In this document: positions 44,649 through 53,644 of the stretch, in pieces
Numbering within the stretch: position 1 is the first letter of the stretch
Layout of the letters: each line of letters begins with the position of its first letter
NCBI RefSeq assembly: GCF_002575655.3
Contig: NC_053035.3
Span: 92,777,322-92,841,321 of the forward strand
Reading direction: 5' to 3'
Source: Aegilops tauschii subsp. strangulata
Taxonomy: Eukaryota > Streptophyta > Magnoliopsida > Poales > Poaceae
Length of the DNA: 64,000 bases
Made by a program: the position numbers and the translations under genes
The notes under the pieces: generated by a model
Databases searched by the model: none
Told to the model about the DNA's origin: nothing
What the model saw: the letters and a program-made list of their open reading frames with translations, nothing else

Positions 44649-45348
44649 CAACTTCAAATTCAAGATCAAAAGGCTGCAAACTTGAGCTACAGAAAAGAGG
44701 TCAAAAGCAAATGGTCGCGTCCGGCACCTAGCTAGTCTTCTTGTCTTCCCACCAGCGCGGAGCTAAGTCCTTCCACTAGGATGTGGGCGGGAGCCCCCGC
44801 GGCCCGAGGGCGGCACTCCGGAGACTCCGGGGCGTGTATAGCCCCACTCATTATTACGTGAGAGTGTCACGAGCGGAGACCTTCACAGGCGTGAGCCTTG
44901 CTTCATATCACCAGACGAGGGCCCCGCCTTGTGCCACCCTTGACCACCGTTGGGGCGTCCGGAAACCAGGACGACACCAAGGGGCAGAGGGGACACTAGC
45001 GGCGACCTCGGCGACCACGGGCCCTCTGCCGGGGGAAGGCTCGCCAGTGCCTCCCCGACAGAGGACCTACCTCTGGGCGACGCTTTGCTCCGTGCGATGC
45101 GGAGATGGGACTTGCTCCAGGCTCCTCCCACGCAGCCCCTAGTGCGCTTCCCCTGGTGGAAGGGAGGCTGCCATGCTGGGGCCTTCGTCCACCGCTGTTA
45201 CCTGATCCACTTGTGACCCATGGTTAGCGTAAGTCTGCTCCCTAGAGATTAGTGGTACCCTGCAGTTGTTGCCGCCGGCGTGGTCGGTGAGGCTCCTGGG
45301 TGGCTCCTGGAAGGCCTCAACTTCTAGCGTCTCCTCTTCCCAACCCAG
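44649..45348 (-). other. internal region of element G after gag
   Basis: GC-rich, with no continuous frame and no recognised motif. It continues directly from 18670 once element T and its duplicated AAATA are removed. Confidence 0.45.
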
Positions 45349-46345
45349 CTAGAGGAACGAGCCGGGGTCATCCTCCGGCGTGTACTCTTGGTCCATCATG
45401 CGGGGCACATAGGCCTCCGGAGCCGCCATCCCAGAAACCCCGCCGAAATGCCCCGTGCCCCACGCCACCGGGCCCAGCGCGCCACCCCGAGGAGGGAAGG
45501 GCAGCACCCTGCTAGGGCCGTAGGGGGCGTCGTTCGCGACTGCGCCCACCGGGGGAGGCACAGGTGCGGCTGGGTGCCTGGCTCCGCTGGCCGCGTCGTT
45601 GCCGATGAACCCTCCTGGTGCACCTGGGAGCACGCGGGCGTGGAGAGACCCACCGTGCAATCTGGCCACAACTTGAGGTGTAGGTAGGGAGCAGAAAGGT
45701 GGCGTACCCCTGGTTGCGGCGTCCAAGAGCTCATCAACGCGCTCCAGCAAGGCATCGCGGCCGCTCTTTGTTAGTCGGCCCCGCAGCAGCTCCCGCCCCC
45801 TCATGTTTGCTTGCTCTCGTCGGGTGTGCGGCGCCGTCGCCGCAGCGTAGCTCGAGACCCTCACGGCGGCCCGTGCACGCCGCGGGGTAAGGGTGGAAGG
45901 CGTCGGGGGCTGGCTGCGGCGCTCCGTGGGCTACGTCGCCCACGGCTAGAGAAGGGCGAGGTAGCGAGAGAGACGGGACTGGTGAGCCCCCAGCGGTGCT
46001 GACGAGCTCGGCGATTCGGTCCAGCCAGTCCTTGTAGAGGTCGTCGACCGGGCGGTAGCACAGGAGCTCACGTGCCATGAGCAGTGCGGCCTGCGCGTCC
46101 ATGGGCGCGCGGGGAATGTGGGACAATGAGCCGGCCGGAGTCAGCGATGGGGTAGCGGTGCGGCCGTCCCGCCGCACGGAGGGGTGCATCGAAGATGCTT
46201 GCTGCTTGTTTCCCACCGGGCCGGTAGCGGCGTTGGTGGCGGGTGATGGAGAACGACGGGGAGGCCCGCCGACAGGGGCCGTCTGAGCAACACGGGCGGC
46301 CAGGGTGGCCCGGCGCTCAGCGCGAGCTCGGCACGCGTCTGCCAT
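45349..46345 (-). pseudogene. gag N-terminal region of element G, frameshifted
   Basis: The frame from ATG at 46343-46345 (MADACRARAERRATLAARVAQ) runs to a stop at 45734. The most gag-like text continues in a different frame from about 45864 to 45349. The motif ELLCYRPVDDLYKDWLDRIAELV at about residues 88-110 (shown here in two blocks, ELLCYRPVDDLYKDW and LDRIAELV) is characteristic of gag N-termini of several Triticeae Gypsy families as I remember them. The rest is Pro/Gly/Arg-rich. No gag core, zinc knuckle or protease follows before the insertion point of T. The product would have been a structural particle protein. This copy is dead. Confidence 0.55.
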
Positions 46346-46398
46346 GGACGTGGTGGAGCGGTGGAGCGTGGATCGATGAAAGGAAAGCTTCAGCGCAC

Positions 46399-46417
46399 CC
46401 CTACCTGGCGCGCCAAA
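46399..46417 (-). other. primer-binding site of element G
   Basis: Minus strand TTTGGCGCGCCAGGTAGGG directly adjoins the 5' LTR. It fixes the element's orientation. The tRNA is not assigned. Confidence 0.6.
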
Positions 46418-47309
46418 TGTCAGACTTCGGGTTCCAGCAAAACCCTCAAGGTTCGAACTTTGGGGTGCGCACAAAGATCTATCCCTCCCCTAGCTCGCTC
46501 ACTCACCACGATCTCAAAGGTCAGCACCTCGAGCTCGAAGAACAAGGGACACAAGAGTTTATACTGGTTCAGGCCACCGATGTGGTGTAATACCCAACTC
46601 CAGTGTGGTGTGGTGGATTGCCTTGTAGGCTGAGGATGAATAGCTACAAGGGAAGAACAGCCTCCTGAGGAGAGGTGTTCTTGGGCTCGGTGAGCTTGTG
46701 TGGTTGAGGGTGATCTGAATGATCCGTCCACTTGCTAAGGTGGTGGCTAGTCCTATTTATAGAGGCCCGGGTCGTCTGCCCAAATGTTTAGGCGGGAAGG
46801 GATCCCACAACGGCCAATTTGAAGGGGGGCAGCTAGTACAAGCTATCCTGACTAAAGGTGGTCTTCGCCTGCCAAAGGCTCTGGTGGTGACGCTGTCGTG
46901 GGCTCCGGGATGACCTCCGTCCTGCCGTCCTGCTGGTTTTGGTCTTATTGCACCAATATGGAAACCTTTGCCTAATTCCTCGGGACTCCTCGCTTGCACT
47001 TTCCCCTTTAGCACCAAAGAGGCAACGGGTACTCTGCGCCTGCTGGCGCCCGCCTGGCCTTGGTCGTCACGGCTCACATCACGGGAACCTCACGAGGTGC
47101 CCCTCGCCTTGATCTCTCCGCTCCTCGCGAGCCAGCCTAGTGAGGCCACCCCTGAGGAGGTCTTGTGTCGTCCGCCTCACGAGGCTCGGCCCCTCGCGAG
47201 TGTCTTGAGTGTTTGCTGGTGAAGATGGGCCGTACCAGGCCGCCAGAGGAGCCACGCTATGGGCCGTAGGCAGGCAAGTCTGGGGACCCCCTTTCCCAGA
47301 ATGCCGACA
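46418..47309 (-). repeat. 5' LTR of element G
   Basis: 892 bp, plus strand TGTCAGACTTCG...GCCGACA, followed by the duplication GTCTT. Confidence 0.85.
46752..46762 (-). promoter_or_regulatory. TATA box in 5' LTR of element G
   Basis: CTATAAATAGG on the minus strand, same position as in the other LTR. This copy would drive the element's genomic RNA. Confidence 0.65.
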
Positions 47310-47451
47310 GTCTTAACTATGAACAATGCCTATTATGTTAATGCTATTTTAAACCGTGTCTCTTTATTTCTGACAAAGAAATGAGATGAATTGACAGTGC
47401 TGATGCTTATACGTGCAAAACTTGTTATCTACCTACTTGTTTCTCTTTCAG

Positions 47452-47859
47452 GGTGACAACACTGCTGCTAGCAAGAACTGCCACAATGATAGTGAGACGA
47501 ACCCATTGTTTGTCCCTCTAACACATATTCCATAGGAGAAGGCAACACATACTGAGGGTAGGGATACAACCACGAAGTCACATTTTGATGTAGTGTCAAA
47601 CTTACTCAGTGACACAAGCTCGATGAAGTCGCCGCCTGAATCTGTTCGACTTCTTCAGTCTGAAATTCAAGCAGAAATACATGCTTCCGCTCAAATACGA
47701 CTGGAACTCCAATCTTTATGCAAGATTAACCGTAAGTACAGGACATTTATTGATGCTATGCAGCTTAAGTTGGTGGATATGAGCGCCAAAGAAGCGCAGT
47801 CTCATCAGGTTGCTAAGTTGCTTGTGCTGCAGCTCCTGGGTCGGGCTAACCTTTCTTGA
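47452..47859 (+). pseudogene. last exon of a CACTA1 transposition protein
   Basis: A polypyrimidine tract ending in ctctttcag (AG at 47450-47451) precedes an open stretch with an in-frame TAG at 47533-47535. It then runs open to a stop at 47857-47859. The C-terminal part contains a leucine-rich helical segment (SVRLLQSEIQAEIHASAQIRLELQ) at about 47636-47710, here quoted as SVRLLQSEIQ and AQIRLELQ, and a second amphipathic helix (KLVDMSAKEAQ). No DDE transposase signature is present, so it resembles the accessory TNPA/TNP1-like product rather than the transposase. The preceding exon is probably among the duplicated modules at 12664-13788. Confidence 0.45.
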
Positions 47860-48069
47860 ACTGTGTTGAAGTGCTATCGGTTCTGTCTTTTATTTTGTCC
47901 GCCTGTTAACTTCCACTGGTGGCGACCTGCCCAGTTTATGTAATCTGCTGGCTGGTTGCCCTTTATTATCACTGGCAGCGAACTTTGATGCCGAGGGGAT
48001 GTAATATGCTGTAATTTCTTTGTTGTATAGTCTAGGTTTATTCTTGCTCGGTATGCTGTAATTTAGGCC
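47860..48069 (+). other. 3'-UTR-like region of CACTA1
   Basis: T-rich sequence with 'gtaatatgctgtaatttctttg' and similar phrases (quoted as two parts, gtaatatgctg and taatttctttg), directly after the last exon. No frame. Confidence 0.35.
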
Positions 48070-48960
48070 GGAAGGTTCAGTGGATCTCAGCGTTGTCGGT
48101 CTTCAGACCGGCACATTACTCATATCAGCCAAAACCTGGGCCTATAACCATCTTGGGCCATTAGCAGGTCTAAACCTGTAGTTGTTTCCCGCCATTAACA
48201 AGCCGAGTAAAGTTCTGTCCAGGTGGGCCAGAGAATACCATGGGCTTTTAAAAGGCTAAAACATAGACTGGGCTAGTGTTGAGCCGAAAAATTCACGGGC
48301 CAATACAGGGCAAAACTGCCTAAGGCCCATGTTTGGCCCAAATAGGATGAGCAGCTAACAGGCCAAAATATATCTCGGGCCTGTTTGGCCCAATAAAATT
48401 ATGGGCTTTAAGCAGGCCGGTATCTACGCAGGCCATAGGCCTAAAAGTGTCACAGGCCATTATCAGATGGACTGTAAGCAGGCCGGATTCAATGCGGGCC
48501 GTAATTAGGCCCAACTGTTACACGGGCCATTAACAGGCCGATAGGCCAGTTGGGCTGAAATTTATCCACGAAGACTACGGGCCGTTAAGAGGCCTAAATT
48601 TACTTCGGACAAGAAATAGCCCAGTTTCTGCATGGGCCGTTAAATGGCCTAAAGTTAAACGGGCCAACAACGTCCCAGATGCACCATGGGCCGCTAACAG
48701 GCCGAAACTATTATCCGGCCGAACTGGTAAACGAGCATTTAACAGTCTGAAATACAAACCTGTCTTAGTATGGGCCCAAAAGAACAGTGGCCTGTTAACG
48801 GGCCTGATCCGATATGGGCCGTAATTTGGCCCAAAACACGGCAGGCTATGAACGGGCCTGATCTGGTATGGGCCTCAATTTGACCCAAAACATGGCAGGC
48901 TGTTAAAGGGCCATCCCACTAGTGTCTGGAAAAACATGGTGGGCCTTTAGCTAGGTCGGC
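48070..48960. repeat. subterminal GGCC-rich repeat array of CACTA1
   Basis: Dozens of short units with 'gggcc', 'aacaggcc' and 'ggcccaa' in both orientations fill the 900 bp before the terminal region. Arrays of this kind bind the element's own proteins in characterised CACTA elements. Frames on the minus strand here are products of the repeat. Confidence 0.65.
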
Positions 48961-49397
48961 CTTTTCACCGGAATGGGCCTCTGTTGGGTCGTGCCATGTG
49001 TCGACGTATCATAGGCGCCTCTTGTCCAATGGGTGGATGACATATGTCCGAACATTGAGCCAACACGTGTTTCCTCCGGCCAATGAGAATTTTACACGTG
49101 GAAAATCCCCATTGGTCCTGGCTGTTAACGGGTTATCGGATCCAAAACTGGACCCGATAGCTTAACGGTGACCCGTAACGGTCGATGCCACGTGTCGGCC
49201 ACCCTTGACGAAAGCACTTCTATGACGCGCGATTTATCATCATGGAAGTGGACACTTCCGTGATGATAACTTTGGTAATGTCATGGAACACTTCTACGAC
49301 AGCACAGGTATGACTATCTTGATTCCGTCATAAAATTGTCATGGATGTACATGCATGACAGAAAACGTGACCTACTGTGACAAACACGTATCATCAC
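48961..49397. other. terminal region of CACTA1 with hairpin
   Basis: Contains an inverted repeat with arms at 49236-49250 and 49253-49267 (one mismatch) built on 'cacttccgtgatgat'. The same word recurs next to the terminal repeat. No coding content. Confidence 0.5.
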
Positions 49398-49418
49398 GGA
49401 AGTGTCTTTTTTGTAGTG
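49398..49418 (-). repeat. right terminal inverted repeat of CACTA1
   Basis: Read inward on the minus strand: CACTACAAAAAAGACACTTC. The CACTA start and the adjacent Copia sequence from 49419 mark the end. Confidence 0.7.
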
Positions 49419-51009
49419 CAAAGAGTTGTGGGCGGTGATCGTCATACTGCTTACCACCAATGTCTTATTTTGATTCGGCGGTATTGTTGGATGAAGCGGC
49501 CCGGACCAACCTTACATGACCACGTTCATGAGACCGGTTCCACCGACAGACATGCAACTAGTTTTGCATAAAGGTGGTTGGCGGCTGTCTGTTTCTCCTA
49601 CTTTAGTTGAATGGAATTTGACTGCGGCCGGTCCTTGTTGAAGGTTAAAACAGCAAACTTGATAAATCACCGTTGTTGTTTTGATGCCTAGGTAAGAACG
49701 GTTCTTGCTAGAAGCCCGTAGCAGCCACGTAAAACTTGCAACAACAAAGTAGAGGACGTCTAACTTGTTTTTGCAGGGTATGTTGTGATGTGATATGGTC
49801 AAGACATGATGTGATATACTTTATTGTATGAGATGATCATGTTTTGTAAAAGTTATCGGCAATCGGCAGGAGCCTTATGGTTGTCTCTTTATTGTATGAA
49901 ATGCAAACGCCATGTAATTGCTGTACTTTATCACTATGCGTTAGCGATAGTTGTAGAAGCAATAGTTGGCGAGACGACCACGATGCAACGATGGAGATCA
50001 GTGATGATGGAGATCATGACGATGATTTGGAGATGGAGATCAAAAGCACAAGATGATGATGGCCATATCATGTCATGTAGTTTGATTGCATGTGATGTTT
50101 ATCTATTACACATCTTATTTTGCTTAGTACGGCGGTAGCATTATAAGATGATCCCTTCACTAAATTTCAAGGTATAAGTGTTCTCCCTGAGTATGCACCG
50201 TTGCGACAGTTCGTCGTGTTGAGACACCATGTGATGATCGGGTGTGATAGACTCTACGTTCAAATACAATGGGTGCAAGACAGTTTTGCACAAGCGGAAT
50301 ACTCGGGTTAAACTTGACAAGCCTAGCATGTACAAACATGGCCTCGAAACACTGGAGACCAAAAGGTCGAACGTGAATCATATAGTTGATATGATCAACA
50401 TAGAGATGTTCACCATTGATGACTACTCCATCTCACATGATGATCGGACATGGTTTAGTTGATTTGGATCATGTATCATTTAGATGACTTGAGGGATGTC
50501 TATCTAAGTGGGAGTTCTTAAGTAATTTGATTAATTGAACTTAATTTATCATGAACTTTAGTCCTGATAGTATTTGTAAATTATGTTGTAGATCAATAGC
50601 TCGCGTTTTAGCTCCCCTATATTTTTGATATGTTCCTAGAGAAAACTAAGTTGAAAGATGATAGTAGCAATGATGCAGACTGGGTCCGTGATCTGAGGAT
50701 TATCCTCATTGCTGCACAGAAGAATTATGTCCTTGATACACCGCTAGGTGACAAACCTATTGCAGGAGCAGATGCAGATGTTATGAACGTTTGGCAAGCT
50801 CGATATGATGACTACTTAATAGTTTAGTGCACCATGCTTTACAGCTTAGAACCGGGACTTCAAAAATGTTTTGAACGCCGTGGATCATATGAGATGTTCC
50901 AAGAGCTAAAATTGGTATTTCAGACTCATGCCCATGTCGAGAGGTATGAAACCTCTGACAAGTATTTTGCCTACAAGATGGAGGAGCATAGCTCAACCAG
51001 TGAGCATGT
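49419..51009 (+). mobile_element. Copia element fragment (Angela/BARE type): leader and start of gag
   Basis: Resembles from memory the long untranslated leader of the Angela/BARE/WIS group, followed by the start of gag at 50630. No LTR adjoins it. Its left side was cut by the end of CACTA1 and its right side by the insertion of CACTA2, whose 3-bp flank is TGT (51007-51009). The leader (49419-50629) has no convincing frame. Confidence 0.6.
50630..51009 (+). pseudogene. Copia gag, 5' fragment with in-frame stop
   Basis: The frame starts at ATG 50630 (MFLEKTKLKDDS) and has the gag N-terminal phrases WVRDLRIILIAAQKNYVLDT and MNVWQARYDDYLIV. A single TAG at 50825-50827 interrupts it. The same frame continues with CTMLYSLEPGLQK and FELKLVF-like text (EMFQELKLVFQTHAHVERYE) up to the CACTA2 insertion at 51010. 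In related elements I recall Gln at the stop position, consistent with CAG to TAG. Gag would form the particle. The remainder of gag and all of pol are missing. Confidence 0.7.
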
Positions 51010-51520
51010 CACTACAGGAATCAGGCACTTTGCCGTCTGCCATGGCTGACGGCAAAGGCATGCCTGGCTGACGACAAAGGCCTTTGCCGTCCGCCAGCAG
51101 ACGGCAACAGGTCTGGCTGAATAGGCTACGGCAAAGATGGAACGCTCTTTGCCGTCGGCCAGCAGACAGGAAAGATCCTGGACAGCACAAGTGACAGGTT
51201 AGGTCTGTTAGGGGGTTAACGGCGTTCTTTGCCGTCCGCGGGCAGATGACAAAGACCATTGCACCTTTGCTGTCTGCCAGCGGACGGAAAAGTAGCGAAA
51301 TAGGCCAGCCCCCAGCTGCTGCCACGTGTCATTCTATGTCGTGCGCTGGCGGACGGCAAAGGTGCAACGTTCTTTGCCATCTGCCAGCCGACGGCAAAGT
51401 AACCAAATAGGCCAGCCAGTGCCCCAGGTTGCATAGGTAGCTGCCATGTGGCAGCTTTGCCATCTGCTGGCAGATGGCAAAGCTCTTTGCCGTCCGCCAA
51501 CAGACGGCAAAGAGCCTGTA
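51010..51520. repeat. terminal repeat and TTTGCCGTC hairpin array of CACTA2
   Basis: Many copies of TTTGCCGTC and its complement GACGGCAAA form back-to-back inverted repeats. A clean one lies at about 51483-51513, with arms ctctttgccgtc and gacggcaaagag. Open frames on both strands here are artefacts of the array. Confidence 0.75.
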
Positions 51521-52388
51521 TAGCCCCTGTTTTTTTCTGTTTTTCTTATATTCGTTCAATTTCAACACACAAGTTTGAACACACAAATTTCACAGCAGAC
51601 ATATGGCATATCCAACACACAAGTTTGATCATACATACATAACCAACACATAGGTCCATCCATACATAACCAACACATAGTTTCATCACATTGTTCATCC
51701 AACACCTATCCATCCATCCATATAACTAGTTCCACATTGTTCAGCGATACAAAATAAAAGCAGAAAGGGAACACTCCATCGATGCAAGCTTCCATGAAGT
51801 AAATGAAATCTGCAAAATGGGAAACAATAAAGTTAGAAGAAGAAAACTAGAAGAAGAAAATGAAGAAGAAGAAGAAGAAAATGAAGAAGAAGAAGTAAGC
51901 ATAGTTAGGTAAAATGGAGCTAACCTATCTAATTATGCCTTTTTGAGTGAACTAAGCATATTAAGCCATTTTTGATATAAAGCAGCTAAGTATAGGTCAT
52001 TATTGAGCTAACCTAGGTAAATAAGCATATTAGAGCTAGCTAACTTAGGTCATTTTGGAGAAGAAGAAGAAGAATAGAAGAAGAATAAGAAGAAGAAGAC
52101 TAGAAGAAGAAGAAGAAGAAGAAGGTTTTTACCCTTTTCCTTCTCATTCTTCTTCTTTTATTCTTTCTTTTTCTTCTCTTTCTTCTTCTATTCTTTATTT
52201 TTCTCCTCTTATTTGTTTTTCTTCTTCTTATTCCTTATTTGTGTCATTTTAGAGCTTACATAGGTAATTATGCCATTTTTAGCTAACTAAGCTTATTATG
52301 TCCATTTGGAGGAAATTAAGGTAAGTATAGGTCTTTTTTGTGCTAACATAAGTAATTATGCCATTTTTGATCTAATGTAGGTAAAATT
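51521..52388. other. AT-rich and microsatellite part of CACTA2
   Basis: Contains 'caacacacaagtttga' repeats near 51560-51700, two (GAA)n-rich tracts (51836-51896 and 52050-52125) and a TTC-rich tract (52130-52230). The second GAA tract and the TTC tract face each other as an imperfect inverted repeat. No gene. Confidence 0.6.
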
Positions 52389-52567
52389 GATCATTTTGGA
52401 GCTAACCTAGCTAAAATGGATAATATTGGAGCTAACGTAGGTAAAATGGATCATATTGGAGCTAACCTAGGTAAACTTGCTCATTTTGGAGCTAACCTAG
52501 GAAAATGGATCATATTGGAGCAAACCTAGGTAAAATGGGTCATTTTGGAGCTAACTTAACTAATTAT
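52389..52567. repeat. six tandem copies of a 30-bp unit
   Basis: Unit of the type gatcattttggagctaacc followed by taggtaaaatg, starting at 52389, 52419, 52449, 52479, 52508 and 52538. Five units are 30 bp and one is 29 bp. Looser versions of the same words continue on both sides (about 51930-52390 and 52568-52790). Confidence 0.8.
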
Positions 52568-52831
52568 GCCATTTTTTAGTTAACTAAGCATATTATGCCA
52601 TTTTTGACATAAGTAAGCTAAGTATAGGTCTTTATTTAGCTAACCTAGGTAACTAAGAATATTAGAGCTAATTTAGTTAAGTATAGATCATTTTGGAGCT
52701 AAGTAAGCTAATTATGTCATTTTGTAGGAAGATTGGCTAAGTCTAGGTCATTAAGGTAACCATTTTGGAGGAAATAAAGCTAAGTCTAGCTCTTTATGCA
52801 TTTGGTAGGCAAAACACTAGAGGAAACTTAC

Positions 52832-53644
52832 CGTCATCACGGAGGTGAAGGGCCGGTCAGGTTTACGCCAGTGTCAGACGGAGAAGGACCGGTCGGGGTT
52901 GGGGTTGCGCTAGTGCGAGACGGAGAAGGATCGGTCGATGCTTCTCGGGAGGCATGCTACACCAAAGATCATTTGCAATGTCTCGTTAGCATGATGCAAC
53001 TAAAATGTGAATACTAGAAACTAATGACCATTCAAATGAAACTCACCATGTCCGCTATACCAATCTGAGGCATCGGCGGAGGGGTCTGACCGTTTTCTCG
53101 CACACGGACTGCACATTTTGTTTCCACGAGTCAGTCATATTAGTTAGTAATGAAATGAACATTACATGCATGATTTGGCTAATAAGCAGGAGAAACTTAC
53201 CATGAGGAGCTCGTATAGGGCCTGGTAAGACCCGTCGTTCCGGTTCCTCTCCTCCTCCAGCATCCTAGCCGTCCTCTGCTCCAGCTCGGTCTCCCTCTCC
53301 TTGGCCTGCCTATTTGCCTCCGCCAGAAGCTCCTGGGCCCTAGCCTCGATGACGAGGTCCACTGGCCATGGTCGAGGCGGTATCTCAGGAAGAGACTTCG
53401 CGTGGCGCTTGTTGATCTCCGGCAGACTTCTAGGACAACGTATCAGTCCATCCCCAATGTCTACCGAGCCATGTTTCCTCCCATCACCAGATAGCATCAC
53501 GAGCTCTGTATCAAAAGCACTCTGGCTCGGGTTGAAGTCATCCCCTTTCGTCGCCTTCCCAAAGTCTTTGTACCTCACGAGCTTGTTGTGGGATGAGATG
53601 TTGGTGAAGCTCTTTGGATGATCGAGGTCATCCTCAGAGAATGT
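52832..53644 (-). pseudogene. CACTA2 Ptta/En/Spm-type protein, 3' exons
   Basis: Three minus-strand exons can be drawn. They are 53644-53201 with donor GTAAGT at 53200, 53108-53047 preceded by gtgcag with donor GTGAGT, and 52956-52832 preceded by tgtag with donor GTAAGT. The first contains FDTELVMLSGDGRKHGS and DGLIRCPRSLPEI, resembling the plant Ptta/En/Spm transposase family (PF03004 from memory). A charged coiled coil follows (ARAQELLAEANRQAKERE, MLEEERNR). The 5' part of the gene is lost at the LTR insertion. This family protein is normally a DNA-binding partner of the DDE transposase, which is not present here. Confidence 0.6.

Larger units (their letters stand above)
13794..47309 (-). 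mobile_element. Gypsy element G, non-autonomous, host of the inner nest
   Basis: Paired LTRs (13794-14697 and 46418-47309) are flanked by the perfect 5-bp duplication GTCTT (13789-13793 and 47310-47314), so this is one insertion. The primer-binding side is on the right and a purine-rich GGGCCCGGGGGCTAC tract borders the left LTR, so the element reads on the minus strand. Without the nested insert it is about 7.5 kb. It holds a decayed gag and a decayed antisense gene, and no protease, reverse transcriptase or integrase is visible. The LTRs differ at roughly 7% over the first ~180 bp by eye, so it is much older than element D. Confidence 0.85.
11245..49418 (+). mobile_element. CACTA transposon (CACTA1), left end unresolved, split by a nested retrotransposon
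   Basis: The right terminus at 49418 ends ...TTTTTTGTAGTG, which reads inward on the minus strand as CACTACAAAAAAGACACTTC, a CACTA-type terminal inverted repeat. Inside it are a large subterminal repeat array (48070-48960) and exon-like coding pieces on the plus strand (12532-12663 and 47452-47859). Gypsy element G is inserted at 13789-13793/47310-47314. I found no matching CACTAC terminus on the left. Either it lies in the GC-rich segment near 5451-6015 in decayed form or it was lost. Only 11245-13793 and 47315-49418 belong to the transposon itself. Confidence 0.6.
51010..53644 (-). mobile_element. CACTA transposon (CACTA2), truncated at its 5' side
   Basis: The plus strand begins CACTACAGGAATCAGGCAC at 51010, a CACTA terminal repeat, followed by hairpin-rich subterminal repeats. 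Coding exons lie on the minus strand, so this is the element's 3' end. The 5' part is cut at 53644 by a long Gypsy LTR whose left flank is AATGT. No continuation is found on the far side of that LTR. Confidence 0.7.

Noticed and set aside
48320..48757. Minus-strand frames of about 60 codons
   Set aside because: They translate the GGCC subterminal array and are not genes.
51010..51520. CRISPR-like array because of short repeated palindromes
   Set aside because: The repeats are irregularly spaced, inverted and part of a CACTA end. The genome is plant.
51216..51586. Minus-strand frames of 85-94 codons with repeated MADGK/ADGKE text
   Set aside because: They read through the TTTGCCGTC hairpin repeats of CACTA2.
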